NCBI GenBank assembly: GCA_025929535.1
Contig: JAICLZ010000008.1
Span: forward strand, 1-64,000
Source: Gemmatimonadaceae bacterium
Lineage (GTDB): Bacteria > Gemmatimonadota > Gemmatimonadetes > Gemmatimonadales > Gemmatimonadaceae
Direction of reading: 5' to 3'
Length of the DNA: 64,000 bases
A program made the position numbers and the translations under genes. The notes under the pieces were generated by a model, which had not been told where the DNA came from, searched no databases, and worked only from the letters and a program-made list of their open reading frames with translations. Shown here in pieces: positions 1 through 8,740 of this stretch. Every line of letters begins with the position of its first letter. Position 1 is the stretch's first letter.

Positions 1-2301
1 CGCCAGCTCCGCCTGCATCTCGTCGAGCAGATAGCTCAGATCCGCGCGATGCGCGACGTAGGGCACGAGCGCCCCATACTGTTCCTTCACGCGATTCCAG
101 TCCGAGCCCTGCATGTTTTTCACGTACAGGTAGTCGCGCTGAATGCGCCACGCCTCATCGAACATCTGGTTGAACTCGGCCCTGGGATCCACGTACGACC
201 GCAATTGCGCCGTGAGCTTCCCCTGCGGAGGCGCGGGCGGTGGCACGGGATCCTTGTCGGTGGGCACGAGATAGAGAGCCGGCGCGGGCCCCGCGGTCCT
301 GTAGAGGAGCGAGTGCCCATCGCCACTCACGACGTAATCGTCCACGCTCTGTGCGAACGGGATGGCCTTGCGATCCGTCAGCTGGTACCGATGCAGCGTT
401 CCCCCCACGGCGGAATCAGCGCCGGTGCCGGTCGCCGGGATCTGCTCGACGAAGAACACCGTCCCGGGAAGTCCCGAGTGCAGATGCGTGTAGTTGCGCA
501 GCGCGATTCCCGGAATCGCGATGACACGCTGTTGCAATCCGGCGAAGTCGATCCGCACCTGCGTCGACGCGTGCAGCTGCACCTGGGTCGTGTCGGGCCG
601 CCGCCTGGCAACGCTGTCGCTGCGCGTGCGCGTCGTGTCGGTTCCCGGCGGACGTCCCTGCTGCGCGGCGCGCTCCTCGTCGCTCTCGGGGAGCACGGGC
701 GACGGCTCGTTCTTCGCGAGCACGGCGAGATAGAGCGCGCTCGTTTCCGGATGATCGTACGACGACATGTCGAGCCACGCGGAGTTGAGCCCGAACGTCG
801 TCGATGCGAGAAACCAGAGATATTTTCCGCTCTCGTCCCACGCCGGCCACGTCGCATCGGCGAAGCCGTTCGTGATCTGCTCGATCTGCCCGCTCTCCAC
901 GTTGTAGACGAAGATCGCGTGGAAGTAGCTCGGCAGTCGCTTCGCGTACGCGAGCCACTTGCTGTCCGGGCTCCACACGGGATTGAGCGATCGCTCCGGC
1001 ACCATGTAGCTGTCGTGGTCGACGATCTTTGCCTTCCCGGTGGCCACATCAACCACCCAGAGGGCGAGATCGGTGTCGTGGAACACGATCCGCCTGCCAT
1101 CGGGCGACCATGCCGGCGTGTAGTACTGGCCGTGCTTCGCGATCTCGATCTCGCGTGCCTTGCCCATGCCATCCTGCGGCGCGATCACCAGCTGATACTC
1201 ACCCGACGTGTCGCTGAAATACGACACGAACTTGCCGTCGGGTGACCACGCCGGATCGTGTTCGGCCGACGTGCTCGAGTTCGTGAGATTGCGTACGTCG
1301 CCCTTCTTCGCGGGGATCGTGAAGATGTCGCCGCGCGCTTCGACGGCCGCGCGCTGCCCGGTCTCCGAGAGCGCGAGGTTGGTCATGGTCTGCGTGACAT
1401 CCTTCCACTCGGGCATCATCCAGGGAAAGTCGCCGGTGACGCTGATGTTGACGACGTGCTCGCGCCCCGCGGCGGGGTCGAGCTCGTGCACGTAGCCGGC
1501 CTGCTCGAACACGAGGACTCCGCCGCCGGCGTCGAGCGTCTTCACGTCCATGCCCGTGAACTTCGTGAGCTGCGCCACCGCCTTCGATTTCGAGTCATAC
1601 GACCAGACGTTCATCACGCCATCGCGATCGGAGAGGAAGTACACCATGTCTCCGATCCACACCGGATCGATGTCCTTGGAGCTCGTCCACGGCACGGTCT
1701 CGAGATTCATCGTGGCGAGATCGATGATCCAGATCGGACGATTCTGTCCGCCGCGATAGTTGCGGCGCTCCTCGTCCCAGGAAATGTTCATGCGATACGC
1801 GACGCGCTTGCCATCGGGCGAGATCTTCCCCTGATTCGCCCGCGGCATCGGCATCGCCTGCTCCACGCCGCCCTCGAGCGGCACGGTGAAGAAGCGCGGC
1901 GAGCCAGTGGGCGCGTTGTCGCGGCCGGACGAGAACACGATGCGCTTGCCGTCCGGCGTCCATCCCTCCACCAGATCCTCGCCCGGATGCCAGGTGAGCC
2001 GCTTCGGCTGTCCACCCACCGAGGGGACGAGATACACGTTGGTGTTTCCGCTGTATTCGGCGCTGAACGCCACCCACTTTCCGTCCGGCGAAAGATACGG
2101 ATTCTGCGTCTGTCCGCCAAAGCTCGTGAGCCGCCGAGCTGCGCCACCCGCGCGCGGAACGATCCAGATGTTGTTCGCGTACGCGAACGAGATCTCCGTT
2201 GCGCTCACGCTCGGCGAGCGCAGCATGCGCGTCTGCGCGGAAGCGTGAGATGCGACAGCTACGCTCGCGCACAGCAACAGCGCGCCAACATGGCTCCTCA
2301 T
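1..2301 (-). CDS. Tricorn-like S41 peptidase, 3' end cut by window edge
   Basis: The first 767 residues of a secreted protease related to the archaeal tricorn protease. A signal peptide (hydrophobic LLLLCASVAVA, then ASAQ) is followed by WD40/TolB-like propeller repeats with the recurring pattern LSPDGKWVAF, WTPDGKRIVF and WSPDGRRIVF. Around residue 720 it enters the region that in the paralogue at 3905-7234 precedes the catalytic core (WRIQRDYLY, HRADLSYLL). The sequence ends just before the expected catalytic His, so the PDZ and S41 serine domains lie outside the window and activity cannot be judged. The ATG at 2301 overlaps the stop of the upstream hydrolase as ATGA, which implies translational coupling. 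It is clearly homologous to the 3905-7234 protein, so this is a tandem duplication with a hydrolase between the copies. The family assignment is firm; the substrate is unknown, and extracellular peptides are likely. Confidence 0.9.
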   Translation of the reverse strand, partial: MRSHVGALLLCASVAVASHASAQTRMLRSPSVSATEISFAYANNIWIVPRAGGAARRLTSFGGQTQNPYLSPDGKWVAFSAEYSGNTNVYLVPSVGGQPKRLTWHPGEDLVEGWTPDGKRIVFSSGRDNAPTGSPRFFTVPLEGGVEQAMPMPRANQGKISPDGKRVAYRMNISWDEERRNYRGGQNRPIWIIDLATMNLETVPWTSSKDIDPVWIGDMVYFLSDRDGVMNVWSYDSKSKAVAQLTKFTGMDVKTLDAGGGVLVFEQAGYVHELDPAAGREHVVNISVTGDFPWMMPEWKDVTQTMTNLALSETGQRAAVEARGDIFTIPAKKGDVRNLTNSSTSAEHDPAWSPDGKFVSYFSDTSGEYQLVIAPQDGMGKAREIEIAKHGQYYTPAWSPDGRRIVFHDTDLALWVVDVATGKAKIVDHDSYMVPERSLNPVWSPDSKWLAYAKRLPSYFHAIFVYNVESGQIEQITNGFADATWPAWDESGKYLWFLASTTFGLNSAWLDMSSYDHPETSALYLAVLAKNEPSPVLPESDEERAAQQGRPPGTDTTRTRSDSVARRRPDTTQVQLHASTQVRIDFAGLQQRVIAIPGIALRNYTHLHSGLPGTVFFVEQIPATGTGADSAVGGTLHRYQLTDRKAIPFAQSVDDYVVSGDGHSLLYRTAGPAPALYLVPTDKDPVPPPAPPQGKLTAQLRSYVDPRAEFNQMFDEAWRIQRDYLYVKNMQGSDWNRVKEQYGALVPYVAHRADLSYLLDEMQAELA

Positions 2302-3908
2302 TCCTCTTTGCTCCTGCTGCTTGCCCGATTGAACGTGACCCCGAACGCCTGCACGGCCGAGATGTGTCCGCTCCCATCGGGAACGAAGGTCAGCTCGGTG
2401 TCGCCGTCGATCGGATCGCTCTTCACGCTGCTGAACGCTTCGTACGCGGTGTGCTTGAGCTCACCGATGTCGAAGTTCACGAACTTCGCGTGGAGGGCGC
2501 CATTCGCGAGGGTCACCTGCATGGTGCCGTACGTCGAGTCGACGTAGCTCCCGGCATATCGCTCCAGGGGCAGCGATGCCTGCGTGCCGCCGGCTTTCAC
2601 CCTGGACGTCGTGTCGGCAGCTCGAGCTGCACGTCGTGCGGCGCGCAGCGAATCGAAGTGCGCCTTGAGATCAGCGCTCCAGTCGCGCGTAGCCGCACGG
2701 GGCGCCTCGCGGTACATGTCGAACACCTCGTACATCAGCGCGTGCCGCAGCTCGGCGTGATCGAGGTTCTCGAGCACGTACACGCCGATGTGGCGCTCGG
2801 GCACGAGCCCGATGATCGCGCACATCCCATCGATGCTTCCGGTGTGCATCCAGACGACGTCGCCGTGATAGTCCTGCACGAACCAGCCGAGCGCGTAGCT
2901 GAAGAAGTGCGGCTGCGCGAGCGTGAGCGCCGGATATTCCTCCATCGGCGCGCGCATCTGCGGCGCCACGATCTCGCGGAATGTCGCCGGCTGGATGAGG
3001 CGGCGATTGCCGACCCGGCCGCTGTCGAGGATGAAGCGCATCCACTTGGACATGTCCGACACGCTCGACCACACCGAGCCCGCGGGCGCGATCGCATCCG
3101 TGCTGCGAACCGGCACCACCTTCACCGTGTCGTGCACGAGCCCGTGCGGCGTCGCGACGTTGGGTTTGCCCGGGAGATCGGCGACGAGCGGGATCGACTC
3201 CGTCATGCCGAGCGGGTCGAAGATGCGCGTCTGAACGAACCGGTCCCACGGCATGCCCGAGAGCTTCGCGACGAGCGCGCCCGCGATGCCGTACATGTTG
3301 TTCTGGTACTCCCAGTGCGAGCGGAACGACGAGATCGGCTGCACGTAGCGCATCCGATGCATCATCTCCGCGGTCGTGTACTGGTTCTCCGGAATCGCCC
3401 ACAGGAGATCAGTGCTCGGCAGCCCCGTGCGATGCGTGAGCAGATCGCGGACGGTGAGCTCGCGCGTCGCATACGAGTCGTACAGCTGGAAATCCGGGAA
3501 GTAGTCGATGACGCGATCGTCCCACTTGAGCTTCCCCTCATCCACGAGCATCGCGAGCGCCGCCACCGTCATCGCCTTGGTCGTGGATCCGATGGCGAAA
3601 CGCGTATGCTCGTTGGCAGGAGCGGACTTCCCGATCTCCGTCACCCCGTAGCCCTTCGCGAACACGAGCGAGTCGCCCTGCACGATCGCGACGGCCATCC
3701 CCGGCACCTTCCAGTCGCGGGCCGCCTTTGCGACGTACTTGTCGAAGGCAGCGAGATCCGGTCCCTTCTGGACCCGTCCCTTCTGGGAGGCAGCGACAGC
3801 CGGGAGCGCGATGCTCCCTGCTACTACTATAGTAAAGGCGGCGCCCAGCCGGGTGCCTATTCGGGCGCGAGCAACCTTCGAAGCTGAACGATGATTCACG
3901 ATTTTCAC
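2298..3908 (-). CDS. Secreted beta-lactamase-family serine hydrolase
   Basis: A 536-residue class C beta-lactamase-fold hydrolase (the DD-peptidase/esterase/D-aminopeptidase superfamily). An N-terminal signal peptide (hydrophobic AAFTIVVAGSIALPAVA) predicts export. The catalytic SxxK motif is seen as GSTTKAMTV, the YxN motif as YQNNMYG, and the KTG-equivalent as HTGS (WMHTGSIDGM). A C-terminal domain of about 100 residues (SLPLERYAGSYVDSTYG onward) resembles the lipocalin-like tail (DUF3471 type) common in this superfamily. The start is GTG at 3908, overlapping the stop of the upstream protease as GTGA; the gene's own stop overlaps the next start as ATGA. It lies between two tricorn-like proteases, so a role in breaking down extracellular peptides is likely. 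Whether it is a carboxypeptidase, aminopeptidase or esterase cannot be told from sequence. Confidence 0.9.
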   Translation of the reverse strand: MKIVNHRSASKVARARIGTRLGAAFTIVVAGSIALPAVAASQKGRVQKGPDLAAFDKYVAKAARDWKVPGMAVAIVQGDSLVFAKGYGVTEIGKSAPANEHTRFAIGSTTKAMTVAALAMLVDEGKLKWDDRVIDYFPDFQLYDSYATRELTVRDLLTHRTGLPSTDLLWAIPENQYTTAEMMHRMRYVQPISSFRSHWEYQNNMYGIAGALVAKLSGMPWDRFVQTRIFDPLGMTESIPLVADLPGKPNVATPHGLVHDTVKVVPVRSTDAIAPAGSVWSSVSDMSKWMRFILDSGRVGNRRLIQPATFREIVAPQMRAPMEEYPALTLAQPHFFSYALGWFVQDYHGDVVWMHTGSIDGMCAIIGLVPERHIGVYVLENLDHAELRHALMYEVFDMYREAPRAATRDWSADLKAHFDSLRAARRAARAADTTSRVKAGGTQASLPLERYAGSYVDSTYGTMQVTLANGALHAKFVNFDIGELKHTAYEAFSSVKSDPIDGDTELTFVPDGSGHISAVQAFGVTFNRASSRSKEE

Positions 3909-6900
3909 TGTGTGACTCGGTTGATGGGTGCCGGCCTTGGCACAGTCGTGACCGGATGCTCCTTCAGCAGCTTGAGACCCTCGGCGACGGCGCGCTCGAG
4001 CTGCGCGTCATGCCCGCGCATCATGTCCGCCGGTGTGTTCTCCACTTCGATGTCCGGCGGAACGCCCTCGTTCTCGATGGCCCACTTGCCGCCGAGCGAG
4101 TAGAACGCGAGATCCGGCGCGGTGATGCCGCCATTGTCGATCACGTTGGGTACGCCGAGCGTGCCGACCAGTCCACCCCACGTGCGCGTGCCGACGAGCG
4201 GGCCGAGCTTCACGGCGTGGAAGTAGTACGGGAGCGCGTCGCCTCCCGAGCCGGCGGATTCATTGATGAGCATCACCTTCGGCCCGAAGATCCCGGCCAT
4301 CGGCATCGTGACGGGGTTGCCAGCTCGCTCCGCAAAATATCCGACGAGCTGTCGGCTGAGTTGCTGGATGATGTAGTCGGCTACCTCGCCGCCCTGATTG
4401 TATCGCTCGTCGATGATCACGCCCTGCTTGTCCTGCTGCGCGAAGAAGTAGCGGTTGAAGGCCGTGTAGCCGCCGCCCGCGGTGTTCGGCAGCCACACGT
4501 ACGCGAGCTTGCCACCGGAGAGCTTGTCCACGAGATGGCGATTGTCATCGATCCACGCCTGCGTGCGCAGCTGATCCTCATCGCCGATCGGCTTCACGGT
4601 GACGATTCGTGATCCCTGCATGGCCGGCGTGCCGTTCACCCGGATGGTGGTCAGCTTGCCCGCGGTGCCCTCGAAGAAACGATAGAGATTCTGTGGCGCG
4701 CTCACCTCGCGCCCGTTCACATCGAGAATGTAGTCACCCTCTGCGACCTTGATTCCCGGCACGCTGAGCGGCGCGTGCAGATTCGGATTCCAGTTGCCTG
4801 CGTTGTAGATGCGCTTGATGCGATAGTGGCCGTTCTCCACCGCGTAATCGGCGCCGAGCAGCCCCACCGAGGTGTGTGATGTATCCGGAACGTCGCCTTC
4901 GCCCTCGAGATAGGAGTGGCCCACCGTCAGCTCGCCGCCGACGCTCGCGATGAGATACGCGAGATCGGCCCGGTGCTGCGCGGCTTTCGCGAGCGGGAGA
5001 TACTTGTCGTAGATCGCCTGCCAGTCGTTGCCGTGCATCTTCGCGTCGTAGAAGAACTGGCGCTGCGTGCGCCATGCTTCGCGGAAGATCTCCGCCCATT
5101 CCGCGCGCGGATCGACGATCGTCTCGAGCGCGTCCACGTTCAGCGCACCCTCGCCGGCCTTGGGCGGCTCATCGGTGCCGACGATGCTCCAGTGATTGTC
5201 AGGCGTGCCGTAGAGCAGCTTCTTCGTGTCCGAGGAAACGGCGTACGCCGCGATGCCGTCGATGAACGTGCGCGATCGCTTGTCGGCGAGGCGGTATTGC
5301 CAGAGGTGATACGCTTCGCCACCCGGCTGCGATGGGAACGGCGTCTCGGTGAAGAAGAACGTGCCGGTGCTCCCTGGAACGAGATTGCCGTAGTCGCCCG
5401 GCGGAATCGCGAGCGGGATGATGCGCTGCTGGATGCCGTCGAGGTCCACGCGCGTGGCGGTCGCGGTGTCGAGTCGCGGCGCTGGTGCGTGCTTGTTCGA
5501 TGCCGCCGCACGCGCGGCCTTCGCCGGCGTGGAGTCGTGCGACTCGAGCTCACGCCCCGGCTCATCCATGAGGCTCGGCAGGAACGGCGACGGCTCGTCC
5601 TTGCTCAACACCGTGAGATACACGCTGCGCCGCACGTAATGCTCCTGCGAGCTCATGTCGAGCCAGCCGGACTTGAGCGCGTAATTCGTGCTGGCGAGGA
5701 AGTAGAGATATTTGCCGCTGGCGTCGAACGCGGGCGAGATCACGTCGGCGAGGCCGTCGGTGATCTGCACGCTCTTGCCGGTGGCCATCGAGTACAGGAA
5801 GATCGCGCGCATGTGGCTCGGTAGCGATTTCGAGTACGCGATCCAGCGCGAATCCGGCGACCACGACGCATCGAAGCCACGCTGCGGATCGTCGTACCAC
5901 TCGGCGTCGATCTTCGTGAAGCGGCCGGTGGAGACCACGAGCGTCCAGAGCTGCGCATCGGAATCCCGGAACAGCATGTGCTGCGCGTTGGGCGACCAGA
6001 CCGGGCTCGCGTAGTACGCGCTCGTCGGGAATGCGATCGCCCGCGGCTTCGACGCGCCGGTCTGATCACCGATCATGAGCTGATATTCGCCGCTCTCATC
6101 GGAGAACCATGCGATCTGTCTGCCATCCGGCGACCATGCCGGATCGCGGTCGTGCGCGCCTGAGCTCTGGGTGAGATTGCGACCACCGGGATCGGCCGAT
6201 GACAGAGTGAAGATGTCGCCTCGCGCCTCGAACGCGGCGCGCGCACCCGTCGGCGAGATCGTCGCGTTGCCGATGAGCGACGCCACGCTCTTCATTTGCG
6301 GCCGCGCCCAGGGAAAATCGCCCACGGCGTCGATGTTCAGCTGATGAGACTGCCCGCTCTTGAGATCGACCAGGTGCACGTAGCCGGCCTGCTCGTACAC
6401 GATCGCGTCGCTGCCAGCGGAGGCCGCGGCGATGTCGAAGTCGTTGTGATGCGTGAGCTGCGTGAGCTGCTTGGTGCCCGTGTCGTACGCGTAGAGGTTG
6501 ACCGTGCGATCCCGGTCGGAGAGAAAGTAGATGGTGTTGCCCACCCACATCGGATCCGCGTCGTTGCTGTTCGTCCAGGGGAGCTTCTCTTCCGCCTCGG
6601 TCGCCAGGTCGAGCACGCGAATGGGCTGCGTGCGCCCTCCGCGATAGCGTCTCCACTGACTGCTCTGGTTCGCCGCCCACGGCCCCGCGAACATCGCGAG
6701 GCTCACCGCCTGATACGCGAGGCGCTTGCCGTCGGGAGAGAGCGTGCCCGCGAATGCGCGCGGCACCGGCAGCATCTCCGGCATTCCGCCGTCGAGCCCT
6801 ACAGTCCACAAGCGGAAGAACGAGTTCGCGCCGGGTGTCGGCAGCGTCCCCCGGCTCGAGCCGAACACCACGCGCTTCCCGTCCGGCGTCCATCCGCGCA

Positions 6901-7234
6901 CGTAGTCCACGCCGGGATGCCACGTGAGTCGCTTCGGATCGCCGCCACTCGTTGGCACCACGTACACATCCGTGTTTCCCGAGATCGTCGACGTGAACGC
7001 GATGGACGAGCCGTCCGGAGAGAAGTGTGGATCCGTTTCTTCCGACGGTGTGCTCGTGAGTCTTCGGGCGCTCCCCCCCGCGCGAGCCACGACCCACAGA
7101 TCGCCACCGTATTCGAACACGACGTTGTCGTGGCTCACGTCGGGGCGTCGCAGAGAACGGGTGCCCTGCGCCGTGAGTGGAACGGACGCAATGGCGAGGA
7201 GCAGCGAGGTGACGAACAGTTGTCGGATGCGCAC
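3905..7234 (-). CDS. Tricorn-like S41 serine peptidase with beta-propeller and PDZ domains
   Basis: An exported protease of 1109 residues. Signal peptide (MRIRQLFVTSLLLAIASVPL, then TAQG); about 600 residues of TolB/WD40-like propeller repeats (FSPDGSSIAF, WTPDGKRVVF, WSPDGRQIAW); the tricorn core with the likely catalytic His in TVGHSYLEG; a PDZ-like segment (IKVAEGDYILDVNGREV); and the S41 nucleophile in NESAGSGGDALPYYF, followed by a conserved Glu near NEGVPPDIEVENTPADM. All the catalytic elements expected of tricorn are present. I chose the GTG at 7234 rather than upstream in-frame starts because it sits 7 bases after a GGAG ribosome-binding site and begins a proper signal peptide. It is first in a three-gene operon with overlapping frames and probably digests peptides in the periplasm or outside the cell. 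Confidence 0.93.
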   Translation of the reverse strand: MRIRQLFVTSLLLAIASVPLTAQGTRSLRRPDVSHDNVVFEYGGDLWVVARAGGSARRLTSTPSEETDPHFSPDGSSIAFTSTISGNTDVYVVPTSGGDPKRLTWHPGVDYVRGWTPDGKRVVFGSSRGTLPTPGANSFFRLWTVGLDGGMPEMLPVPRAFAGTLSPDGKRLAYQAVSLAMFAGPWAANQSSQWRRYRGGRTQPIRVLDLATEAEEKLPWTNSNDADPMWVGNTIYFLSDRDRTVNLYAYDTGTKQLTQLTHHNDFDIAAASAGSDAIVYEQAGYVHLVDLKSGQSHQLNIDAVGDFPWARPQMKSVASLIGNATISPTGARAAFEARGDIFTLSSADPGGRNLTQSSGAHDRDPAWSPDGRQIAWFSDESGEYQLMIGDQTGASKPRAIAFPTSAYYASPVWSPNAQHMLFRDSDAQLWTLVVSTGRFTKIDAEWYDDPQRGFDASWSPDSRWIAYSKSLPSHMRAIFLYSMATGKSVQITDGLADVISPAFDASGKYLYFLASTNYALKSGWLDMSSQEHYVRRSVYLTVLSKDEPSPFLPSLMDEPGRELESHDSTPAKAARAAASNKHAPAPRLDTATATRVDLDGIQQRIIPLAIPPGDYGNLVPGSTGTFFFTETPFPSQPGGEAYHLWQYRLADKRSRTFIDGIAAYAVSSDTKKLLYGTPDNHWSIVGTDEPPKAGEGALNVDALETIVDPRAEWAEIFREAWRTQRQFFYDAKMHGNDWQAIYDKYLPLAKAAQHRADLAYLIASVGGELTVGHSYLEGEGDVPDTSHTSVGLLGADYAVENGHYRIKRIYNAGNWNPNLHAPLSVPGIKVAEGDYILDVNGREVSAPQNLYRFFEGTAGKLTTIRVNGTPAMQGSRIVTVKPIGDEDQLRTQAWIDDNRHLVDKLSGGKLAYVWLPNTAGGGYTAFNRYFFAQQDKQGVIIDERYNQGGEVADYIIQQLSRQLVGYFAERAGNPVTMPMAGIFGPKVMLINESAGSGGDALPYYFHAVKLGPLVGTRTWGGLVGTLGVPNVIDNGGITAPDLAFYSLGGKWAIENEGVPPDIEVENTPADMMRGHDAQLERAVAEGLKLLKEHPVTTVPRPAPINRVTQ

Positions 7235-7294
7235 GGAACTCTCCGTAAAAGATTGCGGTGATGCTGGAGGCGAGTCACAGCTCGCCCACCATAC

Positions 7295-7304
7295 GACACG
7301 TGTC
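7295..7304. promoter_or_regulatory. 10-bp palindrome upstream of protease operon
   Basis: GACACGTGTC is a perfect palindrome about 60 bases upstream of the GTG start of the tricorn-like protease. It may be an operator for this operon. No convincing -35/-10 pair was found beside it, and a 10-bp palindrome can occur by chance. Confidence 0.25.
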
Positions 7305-7355
7305 AGTGTTTGGTTGCGGAGGATACGCCGCTTCGCAACTGTCACGATGCGGGAA

Positions 7356-7389
7356 CGAGTAGTGCCGCGATGTCAGCCGGCACTACTCG
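7356..7389 (-). terminator. Stem-loop terminator after SusD gene
   Basis: A perfect 12-bp inverted repeat (CGAGTAGTGCCG / CGGCACTACTCG) with a 10-base loop, 18 bases downstream of the SusD-like stop codon on the minus strand. There is only a short T run (TT) after it, so it could be a weak intrinsic terminator or a transcript-stabilising hairpin. It marks a likely boundary between the SusCD operon and the protease operon. Confidence 0.6.
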
Positions 7390-7406
7390 CACTCACCACG
7401 TCTGCA

Positions 7407-8738
7407 TCATCCCCCGATGTTGGGGTTGTTGATTCTCTCCACGTTCGGCAGCGGGAAGCACGACTGATCCGTGTACGAGCCACCCGACACATACGGAGCT
7501 CCCGCCGCTGGACTGATCGGAAGTCCGAGCCGCCGAATGTCGCCGAGACGATGTCCTTCCAGAAAGAGCTCGCGTCGCCGCTCTTCGACGATTCCGGCCA
7601 TCACCGTGGCTTGCGTGAGCGTGCCTGGCGCAAACGTATCAGTCCATCCGCCTGCGGTCCGCACTGCGTTGATGATCGAGACGGCCTGGCTGAGCTGACC
7701 CGTGTTCGCATCGTTCTCCGCGATGATCAGCTGCGCTTCCGCGTACTTGGCCACCGCCTGCGGCGAGGTGGCGTCCGCATCCTTGTTCGGAAAAACGACG
7801 AGCGTGAAACCGTCCGATCCGAGCGCGCCCGTCGACGTGACCGCTATACGTGGATCATGCGAAGCCGCGTACCTGTTCTGAATGGAGGTGTCCACCGACG
7901 AGAGCTGCGCCAGCTGCGTATGGACCCATACCAGATTCTGCCGTCGTGTAGCGGTGGCATCGTGATCAATGTCGACCTCGAACCCCGGAGGGATCAGCGC
8001 CGCATCCGTTGCAGCCGCCGCCGAGTTTCCGAGATCGAGCTCCGTTCGTGCCCGGCCCAGAAGGGCGAAGTTGAGCGTTTGCGCATCCGACGCACGAGTA
8101 GCCGCTGCAACTGCGGTGTCGAATCGCGTCTGTGCCTCGGCGAATAGTTGAGCCGGCGTCAGCTCCGGTCCCAGGTTGAGCGCGGCGGAGCACATGCTTT
8201 CGCCGAGTAGCACCAGGCTGTAGCCGGCGTATGCCGATGCCTCGCCAATCAGCTTGCTGCGATCGGGCACCTGCTCGTCAGTCCATCCTTCGAGATGTGC
8301 CACGGCCGTGTCATTGGAAGCACGTGCGACGGAGAGCGGGGTGTAGACCCCCGGCGTTTGCTGGAACGTGCAATCCGCGGTTCCGTAGGGTGAATCAGCC
8401 GTGATCGTGCGACGATCGAGATCGTAGCTCGCGATGAAGGAAATCGCATTTGCAAGCTCGTCGACGAACAATCCGCTCGCCACGACGTACTCGTTGAATG
8501 CGCACTCGAAGTCGCCGCGCGCGCTGTTGACGATCAGATCGGCATTCGCGGGCGCGAAGACCTCGGGGCCGAGCTGGCCGGGATTGGACTGCTGCAAGCG
8601 AGTGATGTCGCGGCACGCGCTCGTCATCACGATCGCCATCGCGGCAACGAACACCGGAGCCGCGCTGGCCATCCGCCGAAAGCGGCGCGCGCTCAGCCGC
8701 GCCGTACGCGGGTCTCTCCGCATCTGTGAGTTTCGCAT
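7407..8738 (-). CDS. SusD/RagB-family outer-membrane lipoprotein
   Basis: A 443-residue surface lipoprotein that acts as the substrate-binding lid of a SusC/SusD transporter. The N-terminus is a lipoprotein signal (hydrophobic FVAAMAIVMTSAC, with the lipidated Cys in CRDITRLQQ), followed by SusD-like helical-repeat sequence. Family-typical segments near the C-terminus include IVEERRRELFLEGHRLGDIRRLG and a final LPNVERINNPN. It starts 2 bases after the stop of the upstream SusC-like receptor, so the two are co-translated. There is no strong ribosome-binding site, which fits coupling. SusD partners bind glycans in many bacteria but peptides in the RagAB type. Because the neighbours here are a D-aminoacylase-like protein and an amino-acid permease, I favour peptides or D-amino-acid conjugates; this is inference from context. 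Confidence 0.92.
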   Translation of the reverse strand: MRNSQMRRDPRTARLSARRFRRMASAAPVFVAAMAIVMTSACRDITRLQQSNPGQLGPEVFAPANADLIVNSARGDFECAFNEYVVASGLFVDELANAISFIASYDLDRRTITADSPYGTADCTFQQTPGVYTPLSVARASNDTAVAHLEGWTDEQVPDRSKLIGEASAYAGYSLVLLGESMCSAALNLGPELTPAQLFAEAQTRFDTAVAAATRASDAQTLNFALLGRARTELDLGNSAAAATDAALIPPGFEVDIDHDATATRRQNLVWVHTQLAQLSSVDTSIQNRYAASHDPRIAVTSTGALGSDGFTLVVFPNKDADATSPQAVAKYAEAQLIIAENDANTGQLSQAVSIINAVRTAGGWTDTFAPGTLTQATVMAGIVEERRRELFLEGHRLGDIRRLGLPISPAAGAPYVSGGSYTDQSCFPLPNVERINNPNIGG

Positions 8739-8740
8739 GG

